A stretch of DNA of 64,000 nt from NCBI RefSeq assembly GCF_014595945.1, contig NZ_JABXWU010000010.1, forward strand, positions 19,404 through 83,403. The letters run 5' to 3'. The stretch is from Alkalibacillus aidingensis (lineage in GTDB: Bacteria > Bacillota > Bacilli > Bacillales > Alkalibacillaceae). The notes below the pieces were generated by a model. It was given only the letters and a program-made list of their open reading frames with translations. It did not search any database and was not told where the DNA came from. The position numbers and the translations under genes are program-made. Each line of letters begins with the position of its first letter. Within the stretch, counting starts at the first letter, position 1. Of the stretch, positions 1-7,879 are shown piece by piece.

Positions 1-540
1 ATTCTAGTTTCACCAATTTCACGAGTTAGTATTGCTGTTGGTAAGATGCTTGGTGCTGCGTCTGTTGCAACTATTCAAGGTGTACTGCTTTTTATTCTTA
101 TCCCCTTATTAGGTTTATCCTATAATCTTAAGGCCTTGGTTCAAGTTATACCTTTTATGTTCTTATTAGCTTGTGCTTTATCGGGCTTAGGGTTATTGTT
201 CGCTAGTTTAATTAGATCGACTCAAGGCTTTCAATTAACGGTACAAATACTGGTCATGCCAATGATCTTCTTATCAGGTGCCTTATTCCCGGTAAGCAAT
301 ATGCCTGCATGGATGGATGTGATTGTGAAAATTAACCCAGTGACTTACGGAGTAGATATCATGAAAAAAGTTATGATTGATACAGAAAATTTGTCGGCTA
401 CTGTTCTAGATGCTATGGGGCTGAATATTACTTTGTTTGGTAGGCAAATCACGATTTTTGAAGAAATGTTGTTTATAATTATTTTCACGATCGTACTCGT
501 CTTATTAGCAACAGTAAGTTTCAAGCGAGCAAACGCATAA
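1..540 (+). CDS. ABC-2 type transporter permease, C-terminal part (5' end outside window)
   Basis: The frame is open from base 1, so this is the C-terminal part of a longer gene. About 180 residues remain, with several hydrophobic membrane segments. A phrase typical of ABC-2 permeases is present: FLSGALFPVSNMPAWM followed by NPVTYGVDIMKK. Proteins of this family form the membrane channel of an ABC exporter for drugs or polymers; the partner ATPase would be expected just upstream, outside the window. The substrate cannot be told. The family call is fairly sure, the exact role is not. Confidence 0.85.
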   Translation: MLVSPISRVSIAVGKMLGAASVATIQGVLLFILIPLLGLSYNLKALVQVIPFMFLLACALSGLGLLFASLIRSTQGFQLTVQILVMPMIFLSGALFPVSNMPAWMDVIVKINPVTYGVDIMKKVMIDTENLSATVLDAMGLNITLFGRQITIFEEMLFIIIFTIVLVLLATVSFKRANA

Positions 541-619
541 TTAAGTCTTTCCTTTAAAGTGTCAGGACTTGTGTAACCTGGTTTTTTATTAAAAATTTGT
601 GAATAATGATCTTAAAAAA

Positions 620-643
620 GTTTGCTCTCCTAAAAGTGGGTAT
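620..643 (+). promoter_or_regulatory. Candidate sigma-B promoter
   Basis: GTTTGC, a 12-bp spacer and GGGTAT match the general-stress sigma-B consensus (GTTTAA-N12 to 15-GGGTAT) with two changes in the -35. It lies about 50 bp before the TTG start at 695, which is preceded by AAGGAGAG. This would place the receiver/GGDEF-like gene under general stress control. Motif match only. Confidence 0.5.
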
Positions 644-694
644 CTATCCAATAAAATAAAATAGAGGTTAAAGCTTTGTTAAGGAGAGATTAAT

Positions 695-1469
695 TTGAGT
701 ACGATCGCTTTAATTGAACCTAAGCATATTGTTAGAAATGCGTTAAAGAATCGACTTACAGATGAAGGGTATTACGTTTTTGACTTTGAATCGTTAGATA
801 AATTGTTCTTACAACTAGATGTTTTAGTGCATGTTGACCTTATTTTGTTAACCCAATATGACTTAGCAAACTACAAAGATTATGTAAAAAGAATACAAAA
901 ACAGCGTACGATCCCGATTGTATTGTTATCAGATCACTTAAATAAAGAGGAAGTTAATGAGGCAATGGATTACGGAGTTATAGATTTTATATTACTTCCG
1001 ATTGATTATGAAGATTTAGTAATGAGGGTATCGAAAATCCTACCCATTTCTTCTGTGACTCTTAAGGTAGACGACTTACTAGAAAATGAAATTGCCCGTG
1101 CTCAAAGAGGTGACTATTCCGTAAGTATTGTGGTGATCGAAGCTAAAGCTAATAATTCATTTTCTTATAACCAATCTTTAAAAATTATGAAGTGGTTAAA
1201 AGAAGAGTGTTCAGATGCTCTTCGCAAAACAGATATGGTAACAGAGTTCGGCGATAAGGTTCTAATCTTCTTGCCTATGACTTCCATTCAAGGGGTTCAT
1301 ACAGTGGTTAAGAAAAATAACTGATCATTTAACCACCAATCAAGGCGAATATTCATACAATGATTTGAAGGTTGGATACGCGTCTTTTCCTGATGAAACT
1401 AATAACCATGTGGATCTTCTGTCTACTGCTCATGGACGACTTAATTTGAAAACAGAAAGCCTAGTTTAA
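695..1469 (+). pseudogene. Receiver plus degenerate GGDEF-like protein, frameshifted
   Basis: The first frame gives 209 residues: a receiver-like domain (about 1-120) and the start of a GGDEF-like fold, stopping at 1322-1324. In the receiver the phospho-acceptor position reads LILLTQYD, so the usual Asp is a Thr. Dropping one A from the five-A run at 1313-1317 lets translation continue to the stop at 1467-1469. The restored tail holds LKVGYASFPDE, which matches the end of GGDEF domains (hence about 258 residues). No GGDEF active-site motif is visible, so even the restored protein would probably not make c-di-GMP. It may be a true pseudogene, a sequencing error in a homopolymer, or +1 frameshifting. 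Confidence 0.75.
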
Positions 1470-1490
1470 CTTAAATATTGGCACTGACAT

Positions 1491-1533
1491 AATAACAACT
1501 TATTCCATCATGAATAAGTTGTTATTTTTTTAT
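1491..1533 (+). terminator. Rho-independent terminator
   Basis: Perfect 14-bp arms (1491-1504 and 1513-1526) with an 8-base loop run into a T tract. It ends the receiver/GGDEF-like gene. Confidence 0.9.
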
Positions 1534-1689
1534 TTACCGTTATATAATAAGATCGGAATACGAAATGTTTTTGTATATTAAATTCAGCATTATCTTTTAT
1601 AAAAATATTGTGGAGTAAGTTAGATAGATAATAAATTCATATGACGTGGATTACTTTATGGGGTGATAGGCACTGATGATTGACGGAAA

Positions 1690-1890
1690 AGGCTTCGAGG
1701 GGTGGTGTAGCGTTAATTAGATCGCTTCTCATTGATGGTAAAAGCTACATGAGGTGGCAAAACGGTATTGAGACCGGTTCTCTCGTACATTTCACGCTTC
1801 AACAGGAGCAAAACGTCCTTGAGACCACTTCTATCCGACACTTTGCCTCATCCTATTGCTGATCATGTCCTTGAGCCCTTAATAAGCACC
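1690..1890. repeat. Degenerate array of the 52-bp intergenic repeat (family 1)
   Basis: Four related blocks begin with CGT or CGG at about 1711, 1763, 1815 and 1866, so the period is 51-52 bp. Read on the minus strand, one unit gives CGTTTTG, GTTGAAGCG, AAATGTACGAGAG, which parallels the plus-strand array at 14318. The 60-codon frame across it (1680-1862) has no ribosome binding site and no recognisable product. The rest of the 1534-1951 gap holds only AT-rich sequence and the RBS of the next gene. Confidence 0.6.
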
Positions 1891-1951
1891 AGAAACCTAT
1901 TATGAGTAGTACTACCTAAATGCAAGCTATAAAACATAAAGGAGAAACTGC

Positions 1952-3160
1952 ATGAAAAGGGTAATAAAAAATAAAAGAAGAGATAGTTTTACCTGTTCCA
2001 TGATCTTTATTTTGACACTGATGATTTTCGCACCAGTAAATACGAGTTTCGCGCATGAAACTGAAACTCATTTAAATCTAAATAGTGAAGCGGTTATTAT
2101 GATAGACGGAACCACAGGGGAGCCTTTATATACTAAGAATGAAGATAGGACGATGTATCCGGCTAGTATTACGAAAATCGTAACAGGAATCATCGCGATT
2201 GAGGCAGGAAATCTCGATGAACTTGTCACAATTAGCGAGGAAGCTACTCAAGTAACGGGTACAAGTGTTTATTTACTTGAAGATGAAGAGATTACCCTCA
2301 AAAACTTAATTAAAGGAATGTTGATCAACTCGGGAAATGACGCCTCAACTGCCATTGCTGAACACTTTGCTGGGAGTGAAGAGGCTTTTGCTAAAAAGAT
2401 GAATGAGTTTGTTACTAATACAGTTGGAGTGACTGACACTAATTTCGCTAATCCACATGGCCTTTATCACCCTGATCAGTATACGACTGCAGAGGACATG
2501 GCTAAGATCACCCAATATGCATTGGAAAATGAAACATTTCGAGAGATTGTTGCAATTAAGGAGTATGATTGGGTTGGAGAAGGTTGGGAAACAACTCTAT
2601 ATAATCATCATGATATGGTTAGGCAATATGATGAGGTATTTGGTGTTAAAAATGGTTATGTTAGCCAATCCGGTTATACATTAGTTACATCTGCGCTTGA
2701 GGAAAATCAAATCGAGCTGATCGCTGTTACGTTAAATGCCAGTACTGCCGATCAAGCATATGAAGATACGAAAGAGCTATTGGAATACGGTCTTTCAACT
2801 TATCAAACTAATGAAGTGGAAGAGGGAACTGTGTTTGAAGATGATCAACAAAACAGTTATGAGCTTGAAGAGACATTATATTTTACTAGTTTGATTGATG
2901 AAGAGTGGAGTAGTGATGTAGATAACGATGGTAATCTAATTGTACAAGCTGAAAACGGTGAAACACTTTATGAAAACAAACTCAACTTAAGTGAGGATGC
3001 CACTGTCCAAACGACTAGCACTGAAGAAGAAAAAGATTTACCTAAAGATGATGACGATGGTCATTCTATGTGGTGGTTATACCCTATTCCTATTGTTGGA
3101 TTAGCTTTACTGGCCTTACGAATTTGGAGAAAAGGTATGTTTAGTAAAAGGATTTTCTAA
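1952..3160 (+). CDS. D-alanyl-D-alanine carboxypeptidase, S11 family
   Basis: This penicillin-binding enzyme trims the terminal D-Ala from peptidoglycan stem peptides outside the cell. The N-terminus has a basic region and a hydrophobic signal segment ending near residue 35. The three active-site motifs follow in order: SITK (72-75), SGN (127-129) and KNG (233-235). The third is normally KTG, so the Thr-to-Asn change is worth noting. A single transmembrane anchor with a basic tail sits at the C-terminus (about 372-402), the usual membrane attachment for the family. RBS AAAGGAGAAA fixes the ATG start. The gene stands alone between two terminators. Confidence 0.92.
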   Translation: MKRVIKNKRRDSFTCSMIFILTLMIFAPVNTSFAHETETHLNLNSEAVIMIDGTTGEPLYTKNEDRTMYPASITKIVTGIIAIEAGNLDELVTISEEATQVTGTSVYLLEDEEITLKNLIKGMLINSGNDASTAIAEHFAGSEEAFAKKMNEFVTNTVGVTDTNFANPHGLYHPDQYTTAEDMAKITQYALENETFREIVAIKEYDWVGEGWETTLYNHHDMVRQYDEVFGVKNGYVSQSGYTLVTSALEENQIELIAVTLNASTADQAYEDTKELLEYGLSTYQTNEVEEGTVFEDDQQNSYELEETLYFTSLIDEEWSSDVDNDGNLIVQAENGETLYENKLNLSEDATVQTTSTEEEKDLPKDDDDGHSMWWLYPIPIVGLALLALRIWRKGMFSKRIF

Positions 3161-3175
3161 AAATAAATTACCATA

Positions 3176-3215
3176 AAAGAGTCTGAGCGATAATTATAGG
3201 TCAATCAGACTCTTT
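3176..3215 (+). terminator. Rho-independent terminator
   Basis: Arms AAAGAGTCTGA and TCAGACTCTTT enclose an 18-base loop, followed by a T/A tail. It ends the carboxypeptidase gene. Confidence 0.8.
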
Positions 3216-3360
3216 ATTTAATATTTCCACTTAGTAAAATTTCATATAGAATTAGAGTTACTAGATGAAACAAATCATAAGTTTTTATCTTGGCATCACT
3301 CTATGTTGTTTTAGTAGAATTTCACTAAATGATATGGCATGAAAAACCTTAGGAGTGTTT

Positions 3361-4404
3361 ATGTTGGGAAATCATATTATAAATGAAGCTTTTTGGCTAA
3401 GGGCCATCGCCTGTTTAGCTGTTGTGGCAACCCATTCTGTCGATACAACTTTGCTTAATTATCAACACTCAGCTTCTCAAGTTGAGGAGTACGGGTTAAT
3501 CTTTGTTCGTTTTATGGGGTATTTTGGTACTCCTACTTTTATTTTTATTTCTATATTACTATTGGCAAATGCTTACCCAAAAGGTGTGCCGACTGATTTT
3601 TTGGCTAAAAGGGTTAAATACATATTGTTGCCATTCGTGTTTATGGCTTTTGTGTTTGCGATTGTAGAAAATAATTCTATAAATAGTTTTATTAATGGTT
3701 TAATATATAACATCTTTTTAGGTGGGTATACGGGGTACTTTATTATAATTATCTTTCAGTTTTATATATTATATATGTGGTTATATAAGCACCTGATGAA
3801 ATGGTCACCCAAGGTTGTTTTATCAGTCTCTTTCATTATTAATATTAGTTATCTGGCGTTCTTTAATTTCACTGAACCGATCAATATTCCATTGGGTGAA
3901 TATATTTGGATGAGAGGATATTGGTTGCCGTTTTTAGGTTGGATCTTTTATTTCGCACTAGGTTTTTATTGTGGGAGATATTTTGATCAATTAAAACTTA
4001 AACTGAGGAAGTTCCCGGTCTTAATCTGTTCCTTACCTGTATTCAGTCTATTGTTAGTAGTGGTTATGGTTCGTGGTGATATGATTACAGCCGTTTCGTC
4101 TAAAAGAATAGATATTATTTTATATACGGTGAGTGTAATATTTCTAATCGTTTTATTGGCATCTTATACTCGGAAGGTCCCGGGATTCATTCTTACGATT
4201 AGTAAACACTCGTTTCACATTTATCTTGTTCATAAGATTTTCCTTCATTACTTACAGCGAATAGAGGGTCTCCACCCATGGCTTTATTTTATCTTTGCGA
4301 TGGTGTATGCAGTTCTTGCATCGATTCTCATTTCTAAATGGGTATCTAAAGTGAGGGTCAGTAAGTTTCTGGTTGGAAGAGTACTGCCTGTTCCCAAGAA
4401 CTAA
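3361..4404 (+). CDS. Acyltransferase family 3 membrane protein
   Basis: An integral membrane protein of 347 residues with about ten hydrophobic segments. The N-terminal pattern FWLRAIACLAVVATHS, containing the R and H of the family's first helix, is typical of acyltransferase family 3 (OafA/YrhL-like), which moves acyl groups onto surface polysaccharides or other envelope acceptors. The C-terminal helix pair SKHSFHIYLVHK also fits. I use ATG 3361 because TAGGAG ends five bases before it; the GTG at 3355 lies inside that ribosome binding site. The acceptor is unknown and the gene is monocistronic. Confidence 0.85.
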   Translation: MLGNHIINEAFWLRAIACLAVVATHSVDTTLLNYQHSASQVEEYGLIFVRFMGYFGTPTFIFISILLLANAYPKGVPTDFLAKRVKYILLPFVFMAFVFAIVENNSINSFINGLIYNIFLGGYTGYFIIIIFQFYILYMWLYKHLMKWSPKVVLSVSFIINISYLAFFNFTEPINIPLGEYIWMRGYWLPFLGWIFYFALGFYCGRYFDQLKLKLRKFPVLICSLPVFSLLLVVVMVRGDMITAVSSKRIDIILYTVSVIFLIVLLASYTRKVPGFILTISKHSFHIYLVHKIFLHYLQRIEGLHPWLYFIFAMVYAVLASILISKWVSKVRVSKFLVGRVLPVPKN

Positions 4405-4421
4405 CCTACTTAATTTTATGA

Positions 4422-4468
4422 AAAAGGCTGGGACAAAAGTGGTTACACTTAATTTGTCCCAGCCTTTT
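4422..4468. terminator. Bidirectional terminator, GGCTGGGACA type
   Basis: Perfect 16-bp arms (4422-4437 and 4453-4468) begin with A-runs and end with T-runs, so the hairpin can act on both strands. The stem carries the phrase GGCTGGGACA, which recurs in other hairpins of this window (near 9401, 12645 and 34900). Confidence 0.88.
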
Positions 4469-4697
4469 AATGTTCAATCGGAGGTTCGTTCACGTTTTCT
4501 GTATGGTAAAGCGTGACATGTAAATTTAAGTTACGGTTAATAGATGCATAAAAAACATCCTTAACATCGTTAACATCTTTGGCTATTAGCTTCTTTTCAA
4601 GCCAGGTCTTATCTAAATTAAATTCACTTATCACATGCTCATAGACTTCCCCTTCAATAATAACTAGGAATGTGATTCTGTTACTTGTTTTACATAT
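4467..4697 (-). pseudogene. C-terminal remnant of a DUF421 (YetF/YcaP-like) protein
   Basis: On the minus strand an open segment of about 75 codons ends at 4467-4469 and reads EGEVYEHV, then VFYASINR, LNLHVTL and NEPPIEH. This aligns end to end with the C-terminus of the intact DUF421 protein at 39664-40386 (EGKIYEHV, VFYASINK, HDLHVSL). An in-frame stop lies at 4698-4700, and no start codon or membrane segment precedes it, so the N-terminal two thirds of the gene are missing. It overlaps the hairpin of the preceding gene. Confidence 0.8.
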
Positions 4698-4751
4698 TTA
4701 GTAAATTGGGAGGTAAATTATTATTGAGAAAAAACGTTTAAGGAGAAGATT

Positions 4752-5330
4752 ATGAAACAAAAACATGTGGCATTAATTGTGGTGATCATTGTCGTCAATT
4801 TGATGAAAAAAACCTGGAGAGATATACCCAAGTATTATAAGAGTATGATATATGTTAGTTCAGTCAATGCCTTATACTATTATATTTGTAATCGACATTT
4901 AATTTGGGAATTTACGCCCTTCGGCATAAGCTGGAGATTACTCAGGGGGTTACACATCTTAGTTGTCACACCACTTTTAGTTCTAGCTTTTTTATCAAAA
5001 TATCCGGAAATGTTCTCAAAGCGATTAATCCATTTATTCAGATGGGTATTCGGAGTTACAATTGTTGAACATTTAGCACACAAACAAAAACTGATTCAAT
5101 ATAAACATGGCTGGAATATATTTTGGTCAGGTATTGTGTATCTACAAATGTTTTTGTACAGTCATCTGTTTAATCGCCGTCCAATAATGACTTTATTTAT
5201 GTCCTTTTTCACGATTATCCTGTTTGTAGCAAAGTTTAAAGTTCCACTCAGAACCAATCACCCATTTTCGAGAAGATTTAGCCGTTCGGTTGATTTCTTT
5301 TATCATTCCATTCTCGAGGACGTATTTTAA
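4752..5330 (+). CDS. CBO0543-type membrane protein of unknown function
   Basis: A 192-residue protein with about five hydrophobic helices. The arrangement of a short helix, a stretch such as HLIWEFTPFGISW, two helices and YKHGWNIFWSGIVYLQMF resembles the CBO0543 family of small Bacillales membrane proteins, for which no function is known. The RBS TTAAGGAGAAG precedes ATG 4752. A perfect-looking promoter for the next gene starts 45 bp downstream, so it is probably transcribed alone. The family assignment is from memory of the pattern and is moderate. Confidence 0.6.
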   Translation: MKQKHVALIVVIIVVNLMKKTWRDIPKYYKSMIYVSSVNALYYYICNRHLIWEFTPFGISWRLLRGLHILVVTPLLVLAFLSKYPEMFSKRLIHLFRWVFGVTIVEHLAHKQKLIQYKHGWNIFWSGIVYLQMFLYSHLFNRRPIMTLFMSFFTIILFVAKFKVPLRTNHPFSRRFSRSVDFFYHSILEDVF

Positions 5331-5375
5331 TCACATAAAGGTCTTAGAACAGAGGACTAGCATGCTTTTATAGGT

Positions 5376-5404
5376 TTGAACTCTATTGGGAAGTCATTTA
5401 TAAT
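5376..5404 (+). promoter_or_regulatory. Sigma-A promoter of the LytTR regulator
   Basis: TTGAAC, a 17-bp spacer and TATAAT lie 47 bp before the start at 5452. The next RBS-like element, AGGTAGGTG, is just before the ATG. Confidence 0.7.
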
Positions 5405-5451
5405 AGATAAATTAGGTTCCAAAACTAATAGTCTTAGGTAGGTGTATTCTG

Positions 5452-6096
5452 ATGGAACCATTAAAGATGACGACCCTTCTAGATTTAATAGGTGAATTAC
5501 TATCTGATGAAACGTCAATTGCTTTATCGGATACCGATCAGTACCTATATTATTTACCTAGTAAACAAATTGATCTAAAGATTAAATCAGGGGACCCTAT
5601 TTTAAAAGGAACGATTACTTACAAAGCCTTACAGATGAAGCAAAAAGTATCCGAGTATATTGATCGCGATGTGTTTGGTGTGCCTTATTATGGAATGGCA
5701 GTACCTTATAAAGATCAAGGTGAGGTTAAGGGATGCGTGACTGCGATCTTCCCTACATTGACCAATGCTATGTCAGTCGTTTCGATCAAAATGGATGATA
5801 TCTGGGTCCCAACTCCTTTCGATGAGGTTGTGTACATAGAAGCTAAGCAACGAAAAACATATATAGTTAGTCAAAAACATATGGGGACGCACAAATATAC
5901 ACTTAACGAATTTGATTATTTCTTACCCCGTGACTCATTTATTCGGTGTCACCGTTCATTCATTGTCAATGTTAATCATATTGATGAAATTTATCCAGAT
6001 AGCCATTCTACATTCACATTAAAGATGGTTGATGGTAGTATCATCCCAGTTAGCCAATCCCATTCTAGTTATTTAAGAAAACTGTTAGGATTGTAA
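5452..6096 (+). CDS. LytTR-family transcriptional regulator
   Basis: A DNA-binding regulator of 214 residues. The N-terminal half (about 1-110) looks like a small sensory fold rather than a phospho-receiver, since no acidic pocket or conserved Asp is visible. The C-terminal LytTR domain (about 118-214) has the usual VVYIEAKQRKTYI strand, RCHRSFIVNVNHI segment and the final LRKLLGL. It lies 134 bp upstream of the first acetyl-CoA hydrolase/transferase gene in the same direction. The four CCGT repeats in that gap suggest it directly controls those genes, perhaps by sensing an acid or acyl-CoA; this is inference. Confidence 0.85.
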   Translation: MEPLKMTTLLDLIGELLSDETSIALSDTDQYLYYLPSKQIDLKIKSGDPILKGTITYKALQMKQKVSEYIDRDVFGVPYYGMAVPYKDQGEVKGCVTAIFPTLTNAMSVVSIKMDDIWVPTPFDEVVYIEAKQRKTYIVSQKHMGTHKYTLNEFDYFLPRDSFIRCHRSFIVNVNHIDEIYPDSHSTFTLKMVDGSIIPVSQSHSSYLRKLLGL

Positions 6097-6110
6097 ATTT
6101 TCTGCCTTAT

Positions 6111-6174
6111 CCGTCTATTTTCTCGTTCACCGTAAGTTCATTAATTTCCGTCTAAATCAGCCCTTTCCCGTTTA
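6111..6174 (+). promoter_or_regulatory. Four phased CCGT repeats, candidate LytTR operator
   Basis: CCGTCTA (6111), CCGTAAG (6130), CCGTCTA (6148) and CCGTTTA (6168) are direct repeats spaced 19, 18 and 20 bp. Spacing near two helical turns is how LytTR proteins usually bind. A -10-like TAAAAT at 6184-6189 follows the last repeat and there is no good -35, which would suit activation by the regulator encoded just upstream. Confidence 0.5.
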
Positions 6175-6230
6175 GAAATCGGGTAAAATATAAGTGTAAG
6201 GTTTAAATATTTAATAAGGGAATGGTTTAG

Positions 6231-7745
6231 ATGGAAAACATCATTGAACGTATACATGACCCAGCCCTAAGAGAGCGAATCGTTACTGCAGAGGAAGCAG
6301 CATCTTGGATTAAAGATGGTATGACGCTCGGACTAAGTGGCTTTACTCGAGCAGGCGATGTCAAGGCGGTTCCTTTCTCCTTAATAGAACGTGCTCAAAA
6401 TGAATCTTTTAAGGTCGACGTATTTACGGGGGCTTCTTTAGGTTCTGATATTGATCGTTTATTTGCTGAAGCAGGTATCTTAAGAAAACGTTTGCCGTTT
6501 CAAGCAGATCCGGTTATGCGTAAGGAAATAAATGCAGGTTCTTTTCACTTTGTGGATCAGCACTTATCACATACATCTGAATTAATTCGTTCCAATGTAA
6601 TGGAATCAATTGATTATGCGATTGTTGAAGCGGTTTCGATTACTAAAGATGGAATGATTATCCCTACTACTTCAGTAGGAAACTCAGCTATTTTCGCTCA
6701 GTATGCCAAAGAGGTGATTGTTGAGATTAACTCTTCTCAGACTGAAGCTCTAGAAGGTGTTCATGATATATATACTTTAGAACAACAAGGCAAGCGCCAA
6801 CCGGTACCTCTAACGAAACCAGACGATCGCATTGGTGAACCTGGTATTAAGGTAGATCCGAGCAGAATCAAAGGGATTGTTATGACCGAACAATTAGACT
6901 CACCTTCAAATATCGTCCCACCTGATGAAGAGACCCAAATAATTGCCGGACATTTAACAAACTTTCTAAGAAAAGAAGTGAAAGAAGGCCGTTTAACGAA
7001 TAGTCTTGCTCCTTTACAATCAGGAATTGGTTCTATTGCGAATGCCGTGCTTCATGGGTTACTAAATTCCGAATTCGAAGACCTTCAAGTTTATTCTGAA
7101 GTTCTACAGGATGCGGTCTTTGACTTAATTGATGCGGGTAAAGTGGACTTTGCTTCATGCTGTTCAATTACTTTATCCGAGGAAAAAATGAATCAAGTAT
7201 TTTCTAACTTTGAACAATATAAAGACAAACTCATAATGAGACCACAAGAAATCTCTAACTTCCCTGAGATTATTCGACGTCTCGGATTGATTTCAATTAA
7301 CACAGCTCTAGAGTTTGATATTTATGGTAATGTCAATTCCACTCATGTTAGTGGTACTAAGATGATGAACGGAATTGGTGGCTCAGGTGACTTTGCCAGA
7401 AACGCGCGTTTAGCAGTCTTTGTTACTAAATCTATCGCTAAGGATGGGAAGATCTCAAGTGTCGTTCCATTTGTTCCCCATGTTGATCACACAGAACACG
7501 ATGTTGATGTTTTGGTGACAGAACAAGGCTATGCAGACTTAAGAGGTTTAGCGCCAAGACAGCGAGTTGAACTAATTATTGAAAACTGTGCTCACCCAAT
7601 GTATCGTGATCAGTTAAGAGAATATTATGAAGAAGCGTTACAAAGAGGCGGACAAACGCCACATGTTCTTGAAAAAGCCTTATCTTGGCATACTAACTTG
7701 GCTAAGTACGGTACGATGTTAGAGAGAGAACCAGTGCTCACTTAG
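6231..7745 (+). CDS. Acetyl-CoA hydrolase / CoA-transferase, copy 1
   Basis: A 504-residue enzyme of the acetyl-CoA hydrolase/succinyl-CoA:acetate CoA-transferase family (Ach1/Cat1/AarC type), which moves CoA between acetate and another acid such as succinate. Key marks are VYSEVLQD, where the Glu fits the position of the acyl-enzyme Glu; the glycine-rich STHVSGTKMMNGIGGSGDF; and TEQGYADLRGL near the end. Length is as expected for the family. A near-copy follows at 7880. The upstream LytTR gene and repeats suggest control by acid supply. Hydrolase versus transferase activity cannot be settled from sequence, though most members are transferases. Confidence 0.9.
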   Translation: MENIIERIHDPALRERIVTAEEAASWIKDGMTLGLSGFTRAGDVKAVPFSLIERAQNESFKVDVFTGASLGSDIDRLFAEAGILRKRLPFQADPVMRKEINAGSFHFVDQHLSHTSELIRSNVMESIDYAIVEAVSITKDGMIIPTTSVGNSAIFAQYAKEVIVEINSSQTEALEGVHDIYTLEQQGKRQPVPLTKPDDRIGEPGIKVDPSRIKGIVMTEQLDSPSNIVPPDEETQIIAGHLTNFLRKEVKEGRLTNSLAPLQSGIGSIANAVLHGLLNSEFEDLQVYSEVLQDAVFDLIDAGKVDFASCCSITLSEEKMNQVFSNFEQYKDKLIMRPQEISNFPEIIRRLGLISINTALEFDIYGNVNSTHVSGTKMMNGIGGSGDFARNARLAVFVTKSIAKDGKISSVVPFVPHVDHTEHDVDVLVTEQGYADLRGLAPRQRVELIIENCAHPMYRDQLREYYEEALQRGGQTPHVLEKALSWHTNLAKYGTMLEREPVLT

Positions 7746-7775
7746 TTTGTTATATTATACCCATTTAAATAGTCG

Positions 7776-7811
7776 AACAGTGACCATACCAAAATGGTCA
7801 CTGTTTTTTTT
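7776..7811 (+). terminator. Rho-independent terminator
   Basis: Perfect 12-bp arms (7776-7787 and 7794-7805) followed by a T run. It separates the two CoA-transferase paralogues, so copy 2 needs its own promoter or readthrough. Confidence 0.9.
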
Positions 7812-7879
7812 GTACCTTTATTCATGCTAAATCCCTTGTTTTAGCACATACTAAGGCAAAAACATGTAAGGGAAGGCTA

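Noticed and set aside
1680..1862. 60-codon gene before the carboxypeptidase
   Set aside because: No RBS, composition of a degenerate repeat array, and no family pattern.
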